NCBI GenBank assembly: GCA_017353825.1
Contig: JAFMSC010000076.1
Location: 1-12,493 of the forward strand
Length of the DNA: 12,493 nucleotides
Direction: 5' to 3'
DNA from: Hyphomicrobiaceae bacterium
GTDB taxonomy: Bacteria > Pseudomonadota > Alphaproteobacteria > Rhizobiales > Hyphomicrobiaceae
Shown: positions 7,353 to 12,493 of the stretch, one piece after another
Position numbering within the stretch: the stretch's first letter is position 1
Layout: every line of letters starts with the position of its first letter
Made by a program: the position numbers and the translations under genes
Notes under the pieces: generated by a model
What the model was told of the DNA's origin: nothing
The model's input: the letters and a program-made list of their open reading frames with translations, nothing else
The model's database searches: none

Positions 7353-7459
7353 ACGACCGCCAGGTTGGGCAGAGGCCGGCGTTGGACCCTACGCTGCCGA
7401 ACCAGAAGCCGAACAAGACGGGTGTCGGCTCTGCGCCTTCGCCTGACCAACCCCATTGA
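7349..7459 (+). CDS. Possible 36-residue ORF coupled to the SnoaL-like gene
   Basis: An ATG at 7349 overlaps the preceding stop by 4 bases (ATGA) and opens a 36-codon frame ending with TGA at 7457-7459, just before the convergent acyl-CoA ligase ends at 7464. The peptide is proline-, asparagine- and lysine-rich (for example PNQKPNKTG), has no hydrophobic segment and matches nothing I know. About 77% of its codons end in G or C, not decisive in this DNA. A hairpin inside it may be a terminator, which would argue against a real gene. Could be chance. Confidence 0.2.
   Translation: MNDRQVGQRPALDPTLPNQKPNKTGVGSAPSPDQPH
7407..7430. terminator. Hairpin between convergent genes
   Basis: AGCCGAACA (7407-7415) pairs with TGTCGGCT (7423-7430) through 8 bp with one bulged A and a 7-base loop. 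It lies between the SnoaL-like stop (7352) and the end of the minus-strand acyl-CoA ligase (7464). Neither strand has a strong T-run after it; the minus strand continues with the moderately T-rich TCTGGTT. It may serve as a shared, weak terminator. Confidence 0.3.
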
Positions 7460-7463
7460 CTGA

Positions 7464-9122
7464 CTACAGGGCCTGCGCTTTGGCCCGCAGCTCGTACTTT
7501 AGGATCTTGCCCGTGGCCGTCTTCGGCAAGGGCCCGAACACCACGGTCTTGGGTGCCTTGAAGTGTGCCATGTTCGCCCGGCAAAAGGCCATGATGTCAT
7601 CGGCCGTGGTGGCCCCGCCGGTGGGCTTCAGGGTCACGAACGCGCACGGCGTCTCGCCCCATTTGGGGTCTGGGCGGGCCACGACGGCCGCCTCCATCAC
7701 CTGCGGGTGACGATAGAGAACCTCCTCAACCTCCAGCGAGGAGATGTTCTCGCCTCCGGAGATGATGATGTCCTTGGAGCGGTCCTTGATGTCGAGCGTG
7801 CCGTCCGCATGCCACACCGCCAGGTCGCCCGAGTGATAGAGCCCACCGGCGAACGCCTCGTCCGTCGCCGTCTCGTTCTTGAGGTAGCCCTTCATCAGCG
7901 TGTTTCCGGCGAGCGCAATCTCGCCGATGGTCGCCCCATCGCGCGGCACCGGCGCGAGCGTCTTGGCATCGATCACCGTCAGCTGCTCGACGACGGGATT
8001 GGGCACACCCTGGCGGGCCATGTGCGCATAGCGCTGATCGGTCGGCAGTTCCTGCCAGGCATCGAATGGCGGGCAGTAGGTGGCGGGCCCATAGCTCTCG
8101 GTCGTTCCGTAGAGATGCAGCACCTCGAACCCCATGGCCTCCATGCGCTCGATCACGACCGCCGGCGGAGCCGCCCCTCCGGTGGCGACCTTGACGCGCA
8201 ACGGCAACGGGCGCTTCGCCTCGGCGGGAGCGTGCACCAGCATGTTGAGCACGATCGGCGCGCCGCACATATGGGTGATGCGGTGCTCGATGAGGGCATC
8301 GAAGATGCGCTTCGGCTCGACCTTCCTGAGGCACACGTGCGTGCCGGCGACAGCCGTGACGGCCCAGGTGAAGGTCCAGCCCGAGCAGTGAAACATCGGC
8401 AGCGTCCACAGGTAGCGGCTCTCGTGGTCGAGCTTAAACGTGAGCGCATTGGCAAGCGCGCCAAGGTAGGCGCCGCGGTGGCTGTAGATGGCACCTTTGG
8501 GGTTGCCTGTGGTGCCCGAGGTATAGAGCAGGCAGATGCTGTCCCATTCGTCCTCAGGTCCTGGATGCACCGACTGTGGGTCGCCGGAGGCGATGAAATC
8601 CTCGTACTCGACGCCGCCAAACAGGGGCGCGTCGGCGGTCTCGGCGTCGGCGATGTCGACCACGATCGGGCGCGCGCCGCCCAGCTGATCCAGCGCCGGC
8701 GCGATTGTGGCATGAAACTCGCGGTCGGCGAGGAGCAGCTTGGCCTCGCCATGCTCTAGGCAGAATGCAATCAGTGGCGCGTCGAGGCGGATATTGATGG
8801 GGTTGAGCACGGCACCGAGCATGGGCACCGCGTAGTGCGCCTCCAAGAGTGCGGGGCAGTTGGCGGCGAGAATCGCCACGGTGTCGCCACGCCTGATACC
8901 GGCTTTCGCGAGGGCATGCGCCAGTCGCTTCGCGCGCGCATAGAATTCGCGGTAGGTGAAACGCCGCGCACCCTGCACCACGGCCGTACGGTCACCGAAG
9001 AACTCTGCAGCGCGGGCGAGGAAACTCACCGGCGTGAGCGTCACAAAGTTGGCCGACCGCTTGCGCAGCTCCGGTCGCTCGTGCACGACATCTTCCTGTT
9101 TCAGGCGCCCGAACAGTCGCAT
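7464..9122 (-). CDS. Acyl-CoA ligase (ANL superfamily AMP-binding synthetase, DmdB/AAE-like)
   Basis: A 552-residue adenylate-forming enzyme: carboxylate + ATP + CoA gives acyl-CoA + AMP + PPi. All core motifs are visible: the P-loop YTSGTTGNPKG (200-210), YGTTES (338-343), YHSGDLAVWHADGTLDIKDRSKD (429-451, with Asp433 and Arg448), the hinge/CoA loop GGENISSLEVEEV (456-468), and Lys539 in PKTATGKILKYELR near the C-terminus. The MFHCSGWTFTW segment and overall length resemble medium/long-chain or methylmercaptopropionate-type (DmdB/AlkK-like) ligases; the substrate cannot be named. The start at 9122 is preferred: the SDR stop TGA (9129-9127) is 4 bases upstream and GGGGTGAGGAG provides the ribosome site. 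An alternative start at 9155 would overlap the SDR by 29 bases and lacks a site. It is the last gene of the GntR-SDR-ligase operon. Confidence 0.93.
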   Translation of the reverse strand: MRLFGRLKQEDVVHERPELRKRSANFVTLTPVSFLARAAEFFGDRTAVVQGARRFTYREFYARAKRLAHALAKAGIRRGDTVAILAANCPALLEAHYAVPMLGAVLNPINIRLDAPLIAFCLEHGEAKLLLADREFHATIAPALDQLGGARPIVVDIADAETADAPLFGGVEYEDFIASGDPQSVHPGPEDEWDSICLLYTSGTTGNPKGAIYSHRGAYLGALANALTFKLDHESRYLWTLPMFHCSGWTFTWAVTAVAGTHVCLRKVEPKRIFDALIEHRITHMCGAPIVLNMLVHAPAEAKRPLPLRVKVATGGAAPPAVVIERMEAMGFEVLHLYGTTESYGPATYCPPFDAWQELPTDQRYAHMARQGVPNPVVEQLTVIDAKTLAPVPRDGATIGEIALAGNTLMKGYLKNETATDEAFAGGLYHSGDLAVWHADGTLDIKDRSKDIIISGGENISSLEVEEVLYRHPQVMEAAVVARPDPKWGETPCAFVTLKPTGGATTADDIMAFCRANMAHFKAPKTVVFGPLPKTATGKILKYELRAKAQAL

Positions 9123-9126
9123 CTCC

Positions 9127-9897
9127 TCACCCCATTGCCAGCAGATGGCCGCCATCGACGGTAATGACGCTGCCCGTCATGAAGGCGCCGGCGTTCGAGG
9201 CAAGCAGTAGCACAGGCCCGTCAAGCTCGTTCAGCCCGCCGGCGCGGCCCATGGGCACGCGGGACAGCAGACGCCTGCCGGCCTCGCTCGCCAGGAAGCT
9301 GCCGTTGATCTCCGTCGCGAAGTAGCCCGGCGCGATGGCATTGACGCGGATGCGCTCGCGCGCCAGCTCCAGCGCCATGGACTTGGTCAGGCTCACCACG
9401 GCCGCTTTCGATGCCGCGTAGGCCGAGAGCGATTTGATGGCGCCGAAGCCGAGGATTGAGGCGATGTTGATGATGGACCCGGCGGTGCCGTTGGCGACCA
9501 TGCGCCTGGCCGCCTCCCGGCCGACACGGAACACGCCGTCGAGATTGACGGCCATTACGTCCCGCCATTCCTCCTCTGTCGTCTTGAGGAAGAACGAGCT
9601 TGAGGGCACGCCCGCGTTGTTGACCACGACCGTGACGGGTCCGCCTGCGGCTTCCGCCGACTTAAACGCGCGCCCGATCGAAGCGGGCTCGGTCACGTCC
9701 ATGGCCACCGCCCAGGCCGTGCCGCCGCCGGCCCTGATCTGGCGCTCAAGCTCTTGCAACCGGTCCAGCCGGCGCGCAGCCACCACCACGCCAGCCCCGG
9801 CGCCAGCCAGGACGCGAGCGAAATGCTGCCCCAGCCCGGAGGACGCTCCGGTGACCAGCGCCGTCGTCCCAACAAGCGAAAAGAGCCCGTTCGGCAT
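9127..9897 (-). CDS. Short-chain dehydrogenase/reductase (SDR, classical)
   Basis: A classical NAD(P)-dependent SDR of 256 residues that interconverts a hydroxyl and a carbonyl on an unknown substrate. The nucleotide-binding TGASSGLG is at 16-23, with Arg42/Arg43 after the second strand, which often favours NADPH. NNAG is at 93-96, and the catalytic set is Asn118, Ser147 (NIASI), Tyr160 and Lys164 (YAASK). ITVDGGHL ends the protein as in most family members. The chosen start, MPNGLFSLVGTTALVTG, fits the family but has no good Shine-Dalgarno. Two ATGs at 9960 and 9963 in the same frame do have GGGAG 7 or 4 bases ahead, and would add a glycine-rich 21-22-residue tail; both options are open. It overlaps nothing, follows gntR by 65-128 bases, and its stop is 4 bases before the ligase start, so the two are co-translated. 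Confidence 0.93.
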   Translation of the reverse strand: MPNGLFSLVGTTALVTGASSGLGQHFARVLAGAGAGVVVAARRLDRLQELERQIRAGGGTAWAVAMDVTEPASIGRAFKSAEAAGGPVTVVVNNAGVPSSSFFLKTTEEEWRDVMAVNLDGVFRVGREAARRMVANGTAGSIINIASILGFGAIKSLSAYAASKAAVVSLTKSMALELARERIRVNAIAPGYFATEINGSFLASEAGRRLLSRVPMGRAGGLNELDGPVLLLASNAGAFMTGSVITVDGGHLLAMG

Positions 9898-9989
9898 GCC
9901 GCCCGTGCGCGTTTCCCCATTGCCAATGCCACCACGTCCCCAGGACGCAGGCTGGCCCATCATCCTACTCCCATCGCACACAGCCCTTC

Positions 9990-10015
9990 CAGCCAGCCGG
10001 CCCTCGGACTGGCTG
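9990..10015 (-). other. Intercistronic hairpin between gntR and the SDR gene
   Basis: CAGCCAG (9990-9996) and CTGGCTG (10009-10015) pair perfectly over 7 bp. An inner CCG/CGG extends the stem past one bulge to a 5-base loop. It starts 10 bases after the gntR stop on the minus strand. No T-run follows, so it is more likely to be an RNA-processing or partial attenuation element than a full terminator. Confidence 0.35.
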
Positions 10016-10025
10016 CGGCCGCCCG

Positions 10026-10748
10026 CTACTTCAGGCGCGCCAGATAGTGTGCGTCGGCAAGGTAGCAGAGGCTGACCCGGCACTCGACCGGCCTTCCCTC
10101 CAGGGCAAAAGCAGTCCGCTCGATCCGCAGCAGAGGCGCGCCAGCGGCCACCCTCAGCGTCTTGGCGGCGGCGCGGTCGGCGGCTATGGCGGTCAGGCGC
10201 TCCTCCGCTCTCACAACCAGCACCCCGTAGGACTTCTGGTACAGCTCGTAAAGCGTTGCGGGCAACGTCTCTCGCTGGGCAAGGCCCGGAAACAGCGCCG
10301 CCGGGACGCTCACCGTCTCCAAGATGAACGGTGTGCCGTCGCGGGTGCGAACGCGGCGGATGCGCAGCACCTTGGCGCCCGCCGCGAGGTTCAAATCGCG
10401 GCGCTCCGTGCGGTTCGCACCGGCCACGACCGCCTGCCGGCTCTGGGTATCCGTGGCGATGCGCCTCCGCTCCCCGTCGAAAACGCTGGAAAAGCGCGCA
10501 TACTCCTCCTCCTGCGTGTGCTCGCAGACGTATGTGCCGAGCCCCTGCCGGCGCACCACCACGTTCTCCGCCACCAGCGCGGTCACAGCCATGCGCGCCG
10601 TACCTTGGCTGACGCCGAACTCGCGGGCGATGTCGAATTCGCTGGGAATGGGCTGGCCGGGAGCCCACGCGCCCGATCGAATCCGCTCGACCAATTGCCC
10701 ACGCACGTGCAGATAGCGCGGCCGCCTCGATCCATCGGGTGATGTCAT
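10026..10748 (-). CDS. GntR-family transcriptional regulator, HutC subfamily (UTRA domain)
   Basis: A 240-residue regulator. Residues 12-75 form a GntR winged helix: YLHVRGQLVERIRSGAWAPG, then PSEFDIAREFGVSQGTARMAV as the DNA-reading helices and RRQGLGTYV as the wing. Residues about 85-235 form a UTRA ligand domain, with LRIRRVRTRDGTPFILETVSVP and the closing LLRIERTAFALEGRPVECRVSLCYLADAHYLARL; this is the HutC-type effector pocket that binds a small catabolite. It probably represses itself and the SDR-ligase pair downstream, and is released by a pathway metabolite. The ATG at 10748 has no Shine-Dalgarno but overlaps a 14-codon leader ORF as ATGA. Starting in the same frame at 10826 would give 266 residues with a poorly conserved extension. 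The effector is unknown. Confidence 0.92.
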   Translation of the reverse strand: MTSPDGSRRPRYLHVRGQLVERIRSGAWAPGQPIPSEFDIAREFGVSQGTARMAVTALVAENVVVRRQGLGTYVCEHTQEEEYARFSSVFDGERRRIATDTQSRQAVVAGANRTERRDLNLAAGAKVLRIRRVRTRDGTPFILETVSVPAALFPGLAQRETLPATLYELYQKSYGVLVVRAEERLTAIAADRAAAKTLRVAAGAPLLRIERTAFALEGRPVECRVSLCYLADAHYLARLK

Positions 10749-10789
10749 GGGGTGCTGACGGTGCGCTCGACTTGGGTGGCGTTGGACAT
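10745..10789 (-). CDS. Possible 14-residue leader peptide coupled to gntR
   Basis: The minus strand has ATG at 10789 and a frame of 14 codons (MSNATQVERTVSTP) whose TGA (10747-10745) overlaps the gntR ATG as ATGA. AGGA lies 7 bases before its start, a proper ribosome-site spacing, while gntR itself has none. This could be a coupling uORF through which ribosomes reach gntR. The alternative is that gntR starts upstream at 10826 and the ORF is chance. The peptide has no run of a single amino acid that would suggest classical attenuation. Confidence 0.35.
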   Translation of the reverse strand: MSNATQVERTVSTP

Positions 10790-10826
10790 CCTTGCATCCT
10801 GCAGCTGTAAACGGAATGGTATGCAT

Positions 10827-10855
10827 CCTATAGATGATTCATCTGCGCATGGCAG
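10827..10855 (-). promoter_or_regulatory. Putative gntR promoter with palindromic operator
   Basis: Read on the minus strand, CTGCCA (10855-10850) and TATAGG (10832-10827) are 17 bases apart, each matching the sigma70 consensus at 4/6. A perfect 13-bp palindrome AGATGA-A-TCATCT (10844-10832) lies in the spacer and touches the -10, the usual place for a repressor. The start of transcription would be near 10820 and the leader ORF at 10789. Both the promoter and the operator are inferred from pattern alone; the palindrome does not match a GntR consensus I know. Confidence 0.4.
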
Positions 10856-11504
10856 TCCCCTATCGCTTGGACAGATGTCTTCGTGGGCGATTTTGCCAGG
10901 GCTGTCGTCGATTTTCATGCAGTGCAACGCAAAATGCGAGGAGACCGATGCCGTTGCTAGCTTCCTGCCTGGGGCTCCCGGTGCTCCGACCTCGCCGCGT
11001 TTGGCCGCCTGCGCCAAGGCGCTCAAGCGCGGGTGGTCGCCCACCATGCCCGGACGTGGGCGCCACTGGACCTTCGGCAACGACCGGGAGAGAAACGTCC
11101 TGGCCTCGTTGTTTGCCCGGGCCGGCAACGAGGCTTCGATGGCCGCCAGGTCCCAAGCTCGCTAGAGCCTAGCCCGCGCGCTTGTGGCGAGCCGACGCGT
11201 TCACCGGGCAGATCACAGGGTGCCGGGACAGACTGCCGGATTACATCCTGGGCATATGGGCTTTTGCCGTGGTGCCGTGGAAAGGGCGTCGCGGGGCCAC
11301 CGGCCTCCCACAAGCTGGGCGAAGCCCCCGTGAGGTCGGTCCGATCCCCGCGTCAGTTCACAACCGACGTGAACAACGCCAGGCCTCGCGGCGGGCTGGG
11401 CCGCATCTTGGCAGGCCCTGAAGGGAGCCGAAGCGGGCTACCTCGTTGATCTTTCACGCCCTCAAGCCAGACCATGGGAGCGGCCAAGAGCTGTGGAAGA
11501 CGGG

Positions 11505-11540
11505 CTGACTTTGCCGCCACCGGCACTATAGTGCGGCCCC
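11505..11540 (+). promoter_or_regulatory. Putative polA promoter, possibly giving a leaderless mRNA
   Basis: CTGACT (11505-11510) and TATAGT (11527-11532) are 16 bases apart and match sigma70 boxes at 4/6 and 5/6. The -10 sits inside a perfect 12-bp palindrome GCACTATAGTGC (11523-11534). Transcription would start about 7 bases on, at 11539-11541, right at the polA ATG. There is no purine-rich ribosome site before that ATG, so a leaderless transcript is likely if this promoter is used. Confidence 0.45.
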
Positions 11541-12493
11541 ATGGTCACGATCGCCACCAAACCCCAGAAATCGCAGCGACCGCAGGTAACCTGCTCAGTC
11601 CCTCCGGGCGAGCCCGTGCCAGTCATCAAGGGCAGCCACGTGTACCTGATCGACGGCTCGGGCTACATCTTCCGCGCCTTCCACGCATTGCCGCCCCTCA
11701 CGCGATCCGACGGCCTCCCCACCGGCGCCGTGCACGGGTTCTGCGGAATGCTGTGGAAGCTCCTGCAGGACTCGCGCAAGTCGAGCGGGCCGACGCATAT
11801 CGCCGTCATCTTCGACTACAGCGAGAAGACGTTCCGCAACGAGATCTACCAGGACTACAAGGCCCACCGCCCACCCGCGCCCGAGGAGCTGGTGCCGCAG
11901 TTCAGCCTGATCCGCGACGCCGTGAAGGCCTTCAACATCGCCTGCCTGGAGCAGGACGGTTTCGAGGCCGACGACCTCATCGCCACCTATACCAAGCAGA
12001 CGCTGGCCACGGGCGGCGATGTAACCATTGTCTCCTCTGACAAGGACCTGATGCAGCTGGTTAAGCCTGGCGTGTCGATGCTCGACACCATGAAGAACCG
12101 GACGATCGGCCCGGATCAGGTGCGGGAGCGCTTCGGCGTTGCGCCCGACAAGGTGGTGGACGTGCAGGCGCTGGCCGGCGATTCGACCGATAACGTTCCA
12201 GGCGTCCCTGGCATTGGCGTCAAGACCGCCGCGGAGCTCATCAACGAATACGGCGACCTCGATACGCTGCTCGCCCGCGCCGGTGAGATCAAGCAGACCA
12301 AGCGGCGCGAGCGGCTTATAGAGTTTGCCCTGCAGGCCAAACTCTCGCGCGAGCTGGTGCGGCTGAAGGACGACGTGCCGCTGACTGTACCGGTGGACCA
12401 GCTTGGCGTGCGCGAGCCCGATGCCGATGCCCTTTTGCGCTTCCTGCGGGGGATGGAATTCACGACGCTGACCAAGCGCATTTCAGAGGGCCT
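11541..12493 (+). CDS. polA: DNA polymerase I, N-terminal part (5'-3' exonuclease domain), runs off the edge
   Basis: The first 317 codons of DNA polymerase I, which fills gaps and removes RNA primers and damaged strands. The fragment covers the 5'-3' exonuclease (flap nuclease) domain. Metal-binding acidic residues are in YLIDGSGYIFRAFHAL (Asp38), VIFDYSEKTFRNEI (Asp92), GFEADDLIATY (Asp144/Asp145), VSSDKDLMQLV (Asp167/Asp169) and GDSTDNVPGVPGIGVKTA (Asp214/Asp217), the last being the helix-hairpin-helix. The polymerase domain and any 3'-5' exonuclease domain lie beyond the window. The start at 11541 is bounded by an in-frame TAG at 11529-11531. It gives about 25-30 residues before the conserved core, longer than is usual for alphaproteobacterial PolA, but the only nearby internal option (GTG at 11616) lacks a ribosome site. 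There is also none before the ATG. Confidence 0.95.
   Translation, partial: MVTIATKPQKSQRPQVTCSVPPGEPVPVIKGSHVYLIDGSGYIFRAFHALPPLTRSDGLPTGAVHGFCGMLWKLLQDSRKSSGPTHIAVIFDYSEKTFRNEIYQDYKAHRPPAPEELVPQFSLIRDAVKAFNIACLEQDGFEADDLIATYTKQTLATGGDVTIVSSDKDLMQLVKPGVSMLDTMKNRTIGPDQVRERFGVAPDKVVDVQALAGDSTDNVPGVPGIGVKTAAELINEYGDLDTLLARAGEIKQTKRRERLIEFALQAKLSRELVRLKDDVPLTVPVDQLGVREPDADALLRFLRGMEFTTLTKRISEG

Larger units (their letters stand above)
10790..11540. other. Intergenic region of about 750 bp with no recognised gene
   Basis: Between the gntR regulatory region and polA I find no recognisable protein, tRNA or known structured RNA. Open frames exist on both strands, for example plus 10949-11172 behind a GAGGAG, but their translations are arginine/proline-rich and match nothing I know. 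Short inverted repeats occur at 11161-11173 (GCTAG-AGC-CTAGC) and 11356-11374 (GTTCAC, 7-base loop, GTGAAC). The stretch may be a decayed gene, a small RNA locus or spacer. Confidence 0.5.

Noticed and set aside
7563..8759. Long plus-strand open frame of 398 codons opposite the acyl-CoA ligase
   Set aside because: It is the antisense shadow of a gene with every ANL motif; its translation is Arg/His/Gly-rich and matches no family.
9961..10797. Reading the SDR frame leftward as one fusion protein reaching over gntR
   Set aside because: The extra part is the wrong frame of the GntR coding region and is low in complexity; both proteins are complete by themselves.
10752..11165. Plus-strand open frame of 137 codons divergent from gntR
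   Set aside because: It begins with GTG inside the gntR leader, has no ribosome site, and its translation has no recognisable fold or motif.
11033..11449. Plus-strand open frame of 138 codons before polA
   Set aside because: Arg/Pro/Gly-rich translation typical of non-coding high-GC DNA, with no ribosome site and no recognisable family.
11160..11540. tRNA, RNase P RNA, SRP RNA or group II intron in the gap before polA
   Set aside because: None of the hallmark sequences of these RNAs was found on either strand; only short isolated dyads are visible.

Overview
The window looks like chromosomal DNA from a high-GC alphaproteobacterium, plausibly Hyphomicrobiales or Rhodospirillales. The grounds are strong G/C third-codon preference, the style of the proteins, and a glycine cleavage operon with a split P-protein. 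The placement is inference from protein character; no rRNA or tRNA is present to test it. No mobile element, CRISPR array or tRNA was found.

Bases 1-4120 (plus strand) are a compact glycine cleavage operon: the 3' end of gcvT, gcvH, an OsmC/Ohr-family thiol peroxidase gene, gcvPA and gcvPB. gcvT/gcvH overlap by ATGA and gcvPA/gcvPB by TAATG, so translation is probably coupled. A 33-codon ORF ends on the TGA that touches the gcvPA start codon. The most suggestive feature is the OsmC gene directly after the lipoyl-carrier gene gcvH, because Ohr/OsmC enzymes are known lipoyl-dependent peroxidases.

Bases 4243-7352 (plus strand) hold three genes that look separately expressed: a Xi-class glutathionyl-hydroquinone reductase, a fold-type I PLP aminotransferase with its own promoter-like sequence, and a SnoaL/NTF2-fold protein. 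A possible 36-codon ORF overlaps the stop of the last one.

Bases 7464-10748 (minus strand) form a probable regulated catabolic operon, read right to left: a HutC-type GntR regulator, a short-chain dehydrogenase and an acyl-CoA ligase. It would oxidise an alcohol or ketone intermediate and activate a carboxylate as its CoA thioester, under control of a regulator whose UTRA domain binds a small molecule. A 14-codon leader ORF overlaps the gntR start, and a perfect 13-bp palindrome sits between promoter-like -35 and -10 boxes.

Bases 10790-11540 hold no recognisable gene, only several short inverted repeats. At 11541 the 5' part of polA (DNA polymerase I, 5'-3' exonuclease domain) begins and runs off the right edge. 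It has no Shine-Dalgarno, and a -10-like box lies so close to the ATG that the mRNA may be leaderless.
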